From Liolophura sinensis (taxonomy: Eukaryota > Mollusca > Polyplacophora > Chitonida > Chitonidae), in NCBI RefSeq assembly GCF_032854445.1, contig NC_088297.1:8235375-8299374 (forward strand): 64,000 bases of DNA, read 5' to 3'. The translations under genes were made by a program, and so were the position numbers. Shown one piece after another: positions 32,352-42,912 of this stretch. Each line of letters begins with the position of its first letter. Positions within the stretch are counted from its first letter, which is position 1. The notes below the pieces were generated by a model. That model had not been told where the DNA came from. It worked only from the letters and a program-made list of their open reading frames with translations, and searched no databases.

Positions 32352-32608
32352 GGGGCCTCCGTGGCTCAGTCAGTTAGCGCGCTAGGGCAGCGTAATAACC
32401 CAGGAGTCTCTCACCAATGCGGTCGCTGTGAGTTCAAGTCCAGCTCATGCTAGCTTCCACTCCGGCCGTACGTGGGAATGTCTTCCAGCAACCTGGGGTT
32501 TCCCCACGGGTTCTGCCAGGTTTGCTCCCACCGTAATGCTGGCCGCCGTCGTATAAGTGAAATATGCTTGAGCACGGCGTAAAACACCAATCAAATAAAT
32601 AAATAAAG
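32352..32608 (+). mobile_element. SINE family 1, complete
   Basis: From GGGGCCTCCGTGGCTCAGTC with A and B boxes to CAATCAAATAAATAAATAAA. A short deletion in the body removes the GGATGGTCGT segment. Confidence 0.93.
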
Positions 32609-32676
32609 CTCTTGTCAGTTTTTCATGTTGACTAAGGAAGATTGCCGAGCATACAATAATCACTGTCACTCCTGAA

Positions 32677-32999
32677 GTCCGCTTCAGGAGCGGTAGTTCA
32701 AAGGTCAGTCCTGGGTCGGATCACGCCAAAGACCTTAAAAGAGGAAGTTATAACGTCTTCGCTTGGCGTTCAGCATAAAAGAGGCAGCACGGCTGGTTGA
32801 TCCTCATCAATATAATGACTCGGGTGGGGCAGCTTACTTGTCTTCGGTAAGTCGCCTCAGCAAAGCAGCACTAGAGAAAAAGCGGTGAAAATCCGTCCAG
32901 CAACAAGGGGCAACATTACATGCACTCTGAGGACTCCATCGTCATATGACTGAATAATCGTTAAATACGACGCTAAACCCCCATCACTCGGTCACTCGC
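32677..32999 (+). mobile_element. SINE family 2, head truncated
   Basis: Begins at GTCCGCTTCAGGAGCGGTAG, contains AAGAGGAAGTTATAACGTCT and GTCATATGACTGAATAATCG, and ends in ACTC-type repeats. It lies 70 bp after a family 1 copy in the same orientation. Confidence 0.85.
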
Positions 33000-33229
33000 A
33001 CATTGTCCTGGTTTTACATTAAGAGTTCTTGTCAGCTTTCCATCTTGGCTATGTAAGATTGCTGAACATACAAAAATAAGCCTCTTAGCGTCTTTCAATC
33101 TCCCAGTCCTGAACAGTGCTTCAACTGTCATTTTGCACGTATGCTAGGCCTGTCTCAGCATACGTTTCGGCTTTAATTTCCATTCCAAAATGATATTTTT
33201 TAATGAATGGATGTTTAAGCCGTTATACT

Positions 33230-33465
33230 TATTCATTTATGTATTTGACTGGTGTTTTACGCCGTACTCAAGAATATTTCACTTATACGACGGCGGCCAG
33301 CATTACGGTGGGTGGGTGGAAACCGGGCAGAGCCCTTGGGAAACCCACGACTATTCGCAGTTTGTTGGCAGACCTTCCCACGAACGGCTGGAGAGTGAGC
33401 CAGCATGAGCTGGACTTGAACTCACAGCGACCACATTGGTGAGAGACTCGTGGGTCATTACGCGT
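33230..33465 (-). mobile_element. SINE family 1
   Basis: Antisense copy from the A/T tail through CGGCGGCCAGCATTACGGTG to the B-box side GAACTCACAGCGACCACATT. The A-box end is replaced by repeats of CGTGGGTCAT. Confidence 0.9.
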
Positions 33466-33679
33466 GGGTCATACCTGTAACAAATACTGTCCGGTGAAAT
33501 TTCGTTATTGAATCCATAACTTGTATTGAATTAAAAATACTTGAATACATATTTCTTGCCACAACGTTGTAAAAATAATTACAAACTTGTTCAGTGTATT
33601 TTTTTCGACCCTTTAGTGTTCGCTATCTTTCATACAAAATGTTTTCTCTCTTTAATTACGGTAATAATAACTTACTTAG

Positions 33680-33875
33680 CCCTTAGCATGAGCTGGACTT
33701 GAACTCACAGCGACCGCATTGCTGGTGTCTTTGGCATGATACTTCGGTGGCGGCAGCACTTTAGCCAGGACACAGTGTACATGCACGTATACTCACCTTA
33801 TGACTCCTCGTCGTATAAATATGACTACAAAAATTGTCAAGAACGACGTAAATCCCAAAGTATATAACACATAAA
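33680..33875. repeat. Composite scrap of SINE families 1 and 3
   Basis: 33684-33716 matches the family 1 B-box side in antisense (GAGCTGGACTTGAACTCACA). At 33720 it changes to family 3 in sense (TTTGGCATGATACTTCGGTG), ending GAACGACGTAAATCCCAAAG. The joint may be an insertion or a template switch. Confidence 0.7.
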
Positions 33876-34120
33876 CTAGCATGGGGCACAGTTTGAATAC
33901 TCAATCAGTTTGTTCACCTAGAACGTCTATTATTTTTGAAAGCACGTTGTAGTAAGTGTGGTAATAAGAAGAGGAATGCGTTCTATTTAAGCAAACATTT
34001 ATAAAAATGTAACGTGTGTAATTATATTTTCGCAAATGTTCATAGTTGCATTTCATTTATAAAATAAACCCATTGCTCGTATAAATATTCCTATTCAACA
34101 TACACATTTTTCAGTCATAT

Positions 34121-34441
34121 ACAACAATTTTTCAGTCATATGACGACGAAGGAATCCTTAGGATGTATGTAATGTACCTACTCGTTGCAGGACGGATTTC
34201 CACCGTTCTTTTATCTAGTGCTGCTTCACTGAGACAACTTACCGAAGTCAAGTTAGCCGCCCCGCCCAAGCCATTATTCTGATACGGGTCAAACAGTCGT
34301 TGCACTATACCCTTCATGCTGAACGCCAAGCAAGGAAGTTATAACTTCCTCTTTTAAAGTCTTAGGTATGACTCGACCGAGGATTGATCCCCGATCTACT
34401 GCTCCCGAAGCGAACGCTCTACCAATTGTTCCATCCGGGCC
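34121..34441 (-). mobile_element. SINE family 2
   Basis: Antisense copy: CAACAATTTTTCAGTCATAT, GCTGCTTCACTGAGACAACT, head GATCTACTGCTCCCGAAGCG. The tetranucleotide tail is absent and the first ~12 bp are repeated. Confidence 0.85.
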
Positions 34442-34893
34442 GATTTAAATAGAGTATTCAATGATTTTAGATGCCAGTCTTTGCTGCATCTCCACTGTTA
34501 CATAAACAATAACCGTGCTGTCATTAGCATAAGAAAATACATACAGAGTTATCTAAGTGAACTAAAAGAAAGGAAGCCAGTGAAAGTTTTTGCCTCCCAA
34601 ATCAGATACCAGCAAAACCAATGATCACGTGACCAATTAGAAGCGCGTGGGAAAGGTGTTAACAACCTGTTTGCCCGCGGGTAGCTATTAGAACGCTCAC
34701 TTCTCTGTCCCAGTGTGAGAATGTATTGTGTTATTTATTTAACAGCCATTAACCTTAGCCATATGCTTCAAAGGTATTTCCTCAACACAATAACCCGTAT
34801 TCATATCTATATCAACGAGAAGGCCTGAACATCACAGATTGTTTCAAAATAGGTCCTTGACAATGATACCCTCGGCAATTTTGATAACATCAC

Positions 34894-34895
<2 letters not shown>

Positions 34896-34972
<77 letters not shown>
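34896..34972. repeat. TA microsatellite
   Basis: About 38 TA dinucleotides. Confidence 0.97.
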
Positions 34973-34974
<2 letters not shown>

Positions 34975-36228
34975 TAGAAAAATTCTTAGTTTAAATCGGT
35001 AAGGACAGTTACATGATAATGTACCAAACCTGATATGCACCGATATAGAAAAGGCGCACAAAATTAAAAGCCCACGTTCACGAGGCAGTATAGTGAAAGA
35101 TACAATGGCAATTGTCAACGCTACTGCAGTTATCTCCCCTAGCCTGCTCTCAACCATCTGATGGTTTGTAACGTGAGCTTTCAGACGGTAGCATGTTCAT
35201 CTAGGGACATGTCTAGGTGCAATGTTGATGAAATCTGTAAAACGCACAACTTCTATTGAGGGGTAGTGAGTGTGTGGTGGGGGGGAGGAGTGGACGTAGG
35301 CCATGGATATTTTAAAAAATTCTCGTGCTTGTGTAGTCATGCATTGTCAAACTAGTCATGCATTTGTAATCACGTGACCAATAATATGACTTTAGTGAAG
35401 TAATAACAATATCTTCGCCCTGTGTGGTAGTTACCAGCAGAAAGTGCACTTCCCTGACCCTCGGGTGTGTGGGTATCATGAGTTACGTACATAACGACGG
35501 TCAATTTTCACCATAGGTGACAACCGTATTTCCTCATACGATGGGGTGCGCTCATCACAGACTATTTTAACATGGCACAACTTTTTTAGGAAGGGGTTGG
35601 GATGGTGGGCCATAGTCTTGTGAGTAAAGGGGCCTGCTGAAGGGGTGCTGGTATAAACCTGTCCGTACACAGGGAATTTGTAAAATTTCCGAGCTTGCGC
35701 AGTCTACTATTTGTTAGACATAACAAGCTCTTGTGCATATATGATCATTAACTTTCCAAAGCTCGATACTTACACTGGGTACTCATGCACTTGACAGCTG
35801 TCGCATACATTTAAGCCCGCTGAGGCAAAATTTCTTTTGCGTTAAGCAACGATCAATCTATCTTTTTCCGTTTTTGATTTTGGGAAAAGATATCAGGAAC
35901 TGTTAGCGTTCGACAAGTGCTGCGCTCTAGTTGCAGACTATTTCGTTCGAGCTGGATATCCCATCCACTACCATGCGCTATCTATATAATGTAATGTTCC
36001 CGTCTGTAATACATGCCATTTAAGTTGGTCAAATCGGTTTCATATATGTTTTTTTCATTATTGAACGTTAGGTAACCGGAAACCATTGCGTATGTGAAGC
36101 TGAATATTGGTGACTTTGAAGAGCTATATGAGATAACCGTTAAACGTAAAATAGTAGTTCTATTAATGACAGGATTAGAGTAAAATGTGGTCGGAATTCC
36201 GCAAAATGGCCGTTTCCGCATACACTAG

Positions 36229-36229
<1 letters not shown>
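34973..36229. other. Intergenic, no gene recognised
   Basis: No supported coding region. There is a G-rich stretch near 35271-35290. Confidence 0.4.

Positions 36230-36297
<68 letters not shown>
36230..36297. repeat. TA microsatellite
   Basis: About 34 TA dinucleotides. Generates a meaningless Tyr/Ile ORF. Confidence 0.97.
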
Positions 36298-36300
<3 letters not shown>

Positions 36301-36786
36301 CTGAAGCAAATTGTAATTGTCTCCAGAGACAAAAGTCATGGCCTAGTTTCAAATTAGCTTTGCAAGATGCAGTATTTGACTGTTAGATTCAAACCTAAGT
36401 ATGTTACTTCGACAAACGTTGATACACTTCGCCTTTACTTCCAATGAGGATTTTAACGTTAGAAAATATATCAAGATAAATATTTTATGAATTTCGTGGA
36501 ATGTGAGTAAATGAAATTTCCTGGGTAGCTTTGATTCAAAGGCTTTAGAACAGTCTCCATTTGACCTTTTTTCGTAGAAAAGCTCAAGTTCTGTGATCTG
36601 CAACCCCCCATTCCCCCTCCCCAACCAATAACTACATGTTACAGGCTGGGGTTTCCGATTTGTGTAGTGTTTGACACACTGAGGAAATCGCACAAAGGCG
36701 AACATTCAGTTCACACCTCTAAACGCTGGATTCACTACTAAACCCACAATGAGCAAGACGCTAAAATATATGTTTCGTTTTACTGA

Positions 36787-37158
36787 GACCGGCCCGGATA
36801 GCACAGTTGGTAGAGCGTCCGCTTCGGGACCGGTAGATCCAGGATCAATCCTTGGTCGAGTCACACCTAAGACTTTAAAAGAGGAAGTTGTAACTTCCTC
36901 GCTTGGCGTTCAGCATGAAGGGGATAGTGCAACGACTGGTTGACCCGTATCAGTATAATGGCTCGGGCGGGGCGGCTTACTTGCCTTCGGTAAGTCGTCT
37001 CAGTGAAACAGCACTAAATAAAAGAGCGGTGGAAATCCGTCCTGCAACAAGGAGGCACATTACACGTGCATGCACCCTAATGATTCCTTCGTCGTCATAT
37101 GACTGAAAAATTGTTGAGTACGACGTTAAACCCCAAGCACTCACTCACTCACTCACTC
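36787..37158 (+). mobile_element. SINE family 2, complete reference copy
   Basis: tRNA-like head with TAGCACAGTTGGTAGAGCGT (A box) and GGATCAATCC (B box), body with TTAAAAGAGGAAGTTGTAAC and GGTAAGTCGTCTCAGTGAAA, 3' end TGAGTACGACGTTAAACCCC, and an ACTC tail at 37135-37157. About 370 bp. Confidence 0.92.
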
Positions 37159-37339
37159 GTTTTACTGAGAATTATCTACGTAGGATCCTCAAATTTTAGA
37201 CGCCGCCAGTGTGCCCAGATTTGTTCATCAGTTGACCATTGTTGATGAGAAAAATCTGAAAACTTGAAAAACCTTATTACCTTGGCAAATCATTCTACGG
37301 AATGGTGTCGCTATCCAAACATACTTACCCATGTATGTA

Positions 37340-37540
37340 ACAGAAGGCAAACGATGCCATACGGAAGAATTTTTCATTTCACGGTTGCGGTAACTTTTAT
37401 GGTAGGAGAAACCCGGAATGCTGGGGGTAAACCACCAATCTCTAGCAAGATACTGGCGAACTTTCCCATAGAAAACAAACTAAACCACAGATCTGGGGAC
37501 CATCTGTCAAATCCAATGAGACATTCACATCTTGAATGAA
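37340..37540 (-). repeat. Possible SINE body relic
   Basis: TTTTTCATTTCACGGTTGCG and GTAGGAGAAACCCGGAATGC faintly resemble the CACTTATACGACGGC...GGGAGGAAACC body of family 1. Other copies of this variant type may lie at 55770-55830 and 59810-59960. Confidence 0.3.
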
Positions 37541-39076
37541 CTATCAATAAACTGGATAAGAACACTCATATATTAGCTGATAAATCATCAAGAACAATAG
37601 ATCCTATTATTCGATAAATTTGTTTTATTCTTCTTTAGCTATAATTGCATTTTTGACGGTCGTTTGTTTTATTTGTACGTATATAACTTTGATATATGAC
37701 TTGCAGCAAAACTAAAAAACTATGGTCTTTAACTTTAACGGCACAAACTTAATCAATAATAATTTGTACACAAACTGAAAACTTACAGAAAACGGTGTCC
37801 AGAAATACTGCACATAGTTTGGTTACATTTTCTTCTCACCAAGAAATTCCACAAAACCAGTTATTTTCCAAGATGAATTTATCAGACCTTACAGTATTTC
37901 TCAAAGGTTTTTTTACATAACTTTCAGTGTCATCGCAGCTTACTGGAATGAGCTTAAGGGAGCACTAGAGGAATATTTTTCACAGAAAATTTTCAGAATT
38001 TGCCATAGACAAAGAAAGGAAAGTTATGTAACGTAAAGCTGTATATAACGTATCCAAAGTTCAGAAAAAAATAAATGAAAATGGTTTAGGGTATTTTTTT
38101 CACCGCCCTCTGAATGACAATGATTTTGTCATATGGTATATGTTCACCATAAGAACAGGAAAACAAGCACTATACTGTCTGACATTTATTCTCTAACTTA
38201 AAACAATAAAATCTTCATCCACAACTCAAAAAAAAAGAACACGTGAAGATTAATTCAAGTGTATCTAAATAATAACCATACCGTTTTAAAAGTAGCCAGC
38301 TTTTTTCCACCTCAAACTGTTTCAAACTTTTGCTGCATATTCTGGAAGACTGTCCTTCAAAATTCAGCCCAAGAAGCAATTCGTACATGTAGCCATCTAT
38401 CGATATAAAAGGAATCGAAACAAAAACACAAAGAGTTTGTGCTTGGAAATCATATAATATGATTTGAAATTACACTTCAATAAACAGCGTTCTGTATGTC
38501 TACGTTCTTCCGCACAGATTTGATAAAAAATATAAAGTTTAAAAAAGTGTTAGTCTTTGCCTCAGAAATATTGCTTTCATGTACCATTGCCCTTTCGTAA
38601 AAACACACAGCATGGAGGCTTTCGAATGGTTAATTTTTGTCGTGACAACGCCTTTCCTGCTGATCTGCGAAAGGCTCAGCCAATCATCGGTAGCCAGTAT
38701 GAAGCCGTGGAGTTAGGTCTATTGCTTATGATCCACGTTATCTACTCTTGGCACATATTCGTATTCACAGCGAGAAGCAAGGCGTGCGTGGTGCTTTTCT
38801 GTGTTTCTGAGTACAGGTGCACTCCGGTTGTCATTTTCACATGCATCAAGGCATCGCGCATCGCCAACATACAATCGCCTTAATTTATCTGTCAGGACGA
38901 GATGTCTTAGGGCAGGGAGTAGTCGTTGCCAATGATTACATACACTGGGTAACGGATCACAGCTAGAACACACTGATAGTTTTCGTTTCATAGCTGTGGC
39001 AGTGTCGCTCTGGTCGTCTGCAAGCTAGATTTAGCGCAAGCATACGTAAAACCAACAATACACTTCGTTTAAGGCC
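37541..39076. other. Downstream flank of the aquaporin gene
   Basis: No gene recognised. A 108-codon + strand ORF at 38557-38883 and an antisense overlap have no domain. On the - strand this is where the aquaporin 3' UTR would lie. Confidence 0.4.
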
Positions 39077-39426
39077 TCATCCCTGTCTCTGTTCATAGTT
39101 ACCACCTCTTACGTCCTCCATCATGATTGCTTCCCCTACTTCAGGGGGCGCTGGTGGAGGAGGAGGAGGGGCTGTGGCTTGTATCAAGCTCAGCGATCGT
39201 CTGTGGTGGCTTTCTGAAGAGTAGGCCTGGTTTTCTAAGCCGGAATGATTAGTAGGTGTTATGATATGGGCAGGAGAATACATTGTTTTTGCGTAACGTC
39301 GCTGTGGAGTATTTGGTACACCGTTGTAGATATCAACAGGCACGCCATTGGACGATATGTAACTGTCTCGAACGCAGCGATTGGTGTGGACGTTCGTCTG
39401 ATATGTCAACGAGAGCATCTCAGGAT
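39077..39426 (-). CDS. Aquaporin last exon: cytoplasmic tail
   Basis: Entered in phase 1 after acceptor TATTTTCAG: PEMLSLTYQTNVHT, later GVPVDIYNGVPNTPQRRY, a poly-Pro stretch and the stop at 39077-39079. The tail is hydrophilic and not conserved among aquaporins. It is accepted because the exon 3 donor and this acceptor join in frame and give a 115-residue open frame. Confidence 0.78.
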
Positions 39427-42400
39427 CTGAAAATAGTCCAAATGTATAATATATTTTTATATTATCAATATTATAATATACCGTACCGTACAGACATATT
39501 TCTGTACGGTACAGAGTTTAAAATAGTTCTTTTTCTTGTTGGAAAATAAGGTCATAACGTGACAAATACAGCTGGCTAGCGCAGCGTAATGACTGAGGAA
39601 CCAATGCGGTAGCATTCAAGTATTGCTGGCTTCCTTTCCGGCCGTATGTTAAAAGGCCTTATAGCAACCTGCGGATGGCCGTGGGTTTCTCCCACCAAAA
39701 TGCTGGCCGCCGTCATATAAGTAACATATTTTTGAGTACGGCGTAAAACAGCAGCCAAATAAATAAATAAATCACACCCAGGGTTTTCCTTGAATGAACC
39801 GACGTAAATAACATTAGAGGTGATCATGGGTTAGGGCTATTGCACAGAATAATTGAGGTAGTTTTGGGTATTATAGTGATATCGTGACATTATAATAAAT
39901 AAATCATTTAACAAAAACAATAGTTGCCTCATAAAGAAACTCGCTTTATGGACACACTGATGAACAGTTACTTTGGCATTGTTCGTTAAACCCAGTTGTT
40001 CATGCTCAAGATTAAACCAGGTTGTGGCCATAAGTGTAGGCACGAGGGCTCCATGCATTTATTATGGAGTAAGAAAAGATCCAAAACTTTTACGCATGAA
40101 TCCCGTCCTCTGCCCATCTGTTCTGTGTTAAAAATTTTGATATCCTTTACTACACTCTAAAAACTGATCATTTAAAGTAAGTATTACTATTTGTGAGTAA
40201 TATTATATGTTATGGTGGATGGTACGGTTATATAATGTTAGTTTTATTTATTTAATTGATTGGTGTTTTGCGCGTACTCGAGAATATTTCACTTATACGA
40301 CGGCGAACAGCATTATGGTGGGTGAAAACCGGGCAGAACCCTGGCGAACCCACGACCATCTGCAGGTTGTTGCCACACCTTCCCACGTACGGCCAGAGAG
40401 AAAGCCAGCATGAGCTGGACTTTAACTCACAGCGACCGCATTGGTGACAGACTCGTGGGTCATTACTCTGCGCTAGCCACAGAGGCCCCCATAATGTAAT
40501 GTTATGGAGGTAACTAATGTTACGGAGGTAATTACGGTTACATAATGTAATGTTATGAAGGTAAAGATCCGACATGTTCACTTGAAAACAATATTAGACG
40601 TTGTCACGGTATAAATTGTAAATCCAGAAAAGACAGGAGTCACTTACCTTCGACCGCGCTGGCTCGTTTAGAAGGCGTTGCAGGGGGTCTCTTTTTCCCT
40701 CGAGAAGGATCAAATATATACTCGTATAAAACTCCCGCTAAAAGACCTCCAACCAACGGTCCAGCCCAGTAAACCTGTAGAGATAGACAACAAATACATA
40801 AACACAACTTAAGAAATATTGTATCATACACAGAAATAAGGGAAAGTGAAGAGATAAGCTAAAAGGACAACTGCATGGTATTCTGTTTGCGCCATGACAG
40901 CATCATCGACAGACCAAATCAGCGACTTCATAATTGCCAATGTATTGTGGATCTTTTGCGCTGGGATGTTTCAAGGGTTTCTATAAAACTCGACGCACAG
41001 TAGGAAAACCGCATTTCAGGTGTTCCAAATCTTGAAAGGATTGGTTGTACATTGTACAAAGAGAACAGTATGGTATTACAGCACAAAAATCCGATTTTAT
41101 TTACTTAGTTCAGCTCAAAATCAAATTGAAAATTCAAGAGTGATATTGTTCAAATCTTTTCTTTCTATACTTGGACGATTTTCAGTTTACTTTTCGCGAA
41201 AAGTACGGTCAGTATTGTAATAGACCCACAAACGAATTACATGCAAAATAAGCAAATCATTGAATATTTATTTATAACTCATTAAGTGAACGTAATTACC
41301 CAATGGTCTTTCCAATAATTGGTGACGAAAGCAGGACCAAGAGCTCGAGCGGGATTCATGGCGCTTCTTGTAAAATCGTACTGAAAAACGAAGAGATTTC
41401 CCGCAATGCATAAGTTCTAGAAGTGTGCAACGCAAAATTGTTTTCCATTTGATTAAAAACTAGGTACGGTATAGTGTAGTTCTTGTAGGAATTAACCAAG
41501 ATTCACTTTTTTTTCTCCAACGCCTTACTACCATCGCGTATAAGTAAAATAATTCTGTTCCATTGTATGATACGTTATGCAATGGTAAGCAGAGGATTCA
41601 AACGTTACACCAATCTTCAAATTTTTTTTTGATAGTCAACCTGACGCCATTCATGGATGCCAGGCGAATATGTGCATCCAAAATACAACAACTTTGACAG
41701 ACTGATTGATATCTTAATCAAGAGCATTTCACAAAGAGATTCCAGCACGTAACTTTACTGACCTTCGGTTTTAGACATTAACACAGCACTCTGGTGTGAA
41801 CAGTTGCTACGTATGTCCTACACTATGCAGTAGATCCTGAATCAGTGGAGAAGGTTGTATCGGATGCCGTGTATTTTGACATGCTAAAGAAGCACACACG
41901 CTATATAGCAATGCTTACGCCTTCATAGGCAAAGAAAACTGTTACGTGAAGTACATGTCGAGATGTAAGAGCATTAACCACTGTTCCGAAGAGAAGCTCA
42001 GTTAAGTTTGTTTTAAAACTTGTTTCCACCTAGTAAAACGCATTTCAAACTGAACTCTACGGTGCCCTTTAATGGCCATATTGGGACCAGCGACGTCGGG
42101 ATATCAGGATTTTTTTTAATTAACACACACAGACTTTCAGATTTCATCTTTCAAAGTGCATATATATATTTACCACTGAAAACATCTGCCGAATGGACTT
42201 TGAAGCGAACTATTTCAAACAAAAAATATGGATGTGACGTCATTGATAAAATCTGGGCCACTACAAACTGTAGAAAGTGAGGTTTTACAACCATTTTACT
42301 CGGCTGGAGAAATTCTAAAAGAATACATCGAACAATGTTATAGGACATTGTTTAATGATCTTTCATCTGACTTAAACTTCATTTTTTCATTTTTCTTGGC

Positions 42401-42661
42401 TTTAAATGACAAGCTAGGATGAAAAACGTAATAGAAATGTTATTATGAAAACTCACGGCCGCTAGATGGCAGGCTGTGATGGTTAGACCAATGGCCATGG
42501 CCTTTGAGGATGACTCCTTCCGGTTGGGATCAGCTGTGGCAAATATGACGAAGACTAGGAGAAATGTGATGAGGAATTCCAAGCCGAAGCCCTGCGCGAC
42601 TGACATCCCCGGATGTAGCCTGGCCACGCCCAGGTTGGGTTGACAGGAGCTTGGCGCCAGC
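39077..42661 (-). CDS. Aquaporin, C-terminal half (four last coding exons)
   Basis: A membrane channel for water (or small solutes) of the MIP family. Exons in transcript order: 42661-42457, 41380-41300, 40774-40648, 39426-39077. All borders are GT/AG and the phases agree, giving 253 residues. The first exon encodes loop C and helix 5 (GLEFLITFLLVFVIFATADP, then AMAIGLTITACHLAA). The second holds the second NPA motif (SAMNPARALGP) and VTNYWKDHW. The third holds helix 6 (YWAGPLVGGLLAGVLYEYIF) and starts the tail. The last is a long cytoplasmic tail with PPPPPPAPP. The NPA Arg of the selectivity filter is present. The first half, with the first NPA and roughly 120 residues, was not found up to 64000, so the 5' exon(s) are beyond the window or missed. 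The sequence resembles classical AQP4-type water channels more than glycerol channels: it lacks the longer aquaglyceroporin loop and Asp after NPAR. Confidence 0.93.
39571..39772 (+). mobile_element. SINE family 1, partial
   Basis: In the last aquaporin intron, opposite to the gene. Retains GCTAGCGCAGCGTAATGACT, the body and the tail AAATAAATAAATAAAT. The B-box segment is deleted. Confidence 0.88.
40243..40490 (-). mobile_element. SINE family 1, near complete
   Basis: In the last aquaporin intron, same orientation as the gene. From the A/T tail to the head GCTAGCCACAGAGGCCCCC, with about 20 bp missing across the A box. ATAATGT-type sequence occurs on both sides, a probable target duplication. 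Confidence 0.9.
40648..40774 (-). CDS. Aquaporin exon: helix 6
   Basis: Forty-two codons plus one base. Starts GTT TAC TGG after CTACAG and ends GTCGAAG/GTAAGT. Encodes YWAGPLVGGLLAGVLYEYIF, the standard sixth membrane helix (YWxGPxxGxxxAxxxYxxxF). Confidence 0.95.
41300..41380 (-). CDS. Aquaporin exon: second NPA loop
   Basis: Twenty-seven codons, phase 0 on both sides: YDFTRSAMNPARALGPAF then VTNYWKDHW. Acceptor TTTTTCAG, donor ATTGG/GTAATT. The length between HLAA and MNPAR equals that in human AQP4. Confidence 0.95.
41381..42456 (-). other. Aquaporin intron
   Basis: Non-coding on both strands as far as can be seen. No repeats recognised. Confidence 0.5.
42457..42661 (-). CDS. Aquaporin exon: loop C and helix 5
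   Basis: Sixty-eight codons preceded by the last base of a split codon. Acceptor TTTCTTTAG, donor GCGGCC/GTGAGT. Encodes LAPSSCQPNLGVARLHPG and the helix 5 sequence. Because it is entered in phase 2, at least one further upstream coding exon must exist. Confidence 0.94.
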
Positions 42662-42825
42662 CTAAAGAAATCAGAATGACACATGTTTAGATACATACAG
42701 ATACCCTGTAACAGACTGGCGAACTACAGTACTGTAAATACACTACTGAATACAAGCGTCATTTCCGAAAACAGATACACGGAAACACGGAGTCGGGCCA
42801 ATAATACACATATGAAATGTGACCC

Positions 42826-42912
42826 TCCCTAGCTCAGATGTTTAAATCCTAGTTCACGGTGAGAATCAGACCCTTGGCGAATGAGGTCGTGAGTTCGATC
42901 CCAGCTCTCGCA
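42826..42912 (+). repeat. tRNA-like SINE head relic
   Basis: CCTAGCTCAGATG (A-box-like) and GTGAGTTCGATCCC (B box) are 60 bp apart. No family body follows. Confidence 0.45.

Noticed and set aside
36140-36352. Tyr/Ile repeat ORF
   Set aside because: Translation of a TA microsatellite. The same applies at 50181-50441 and 58610-58897.
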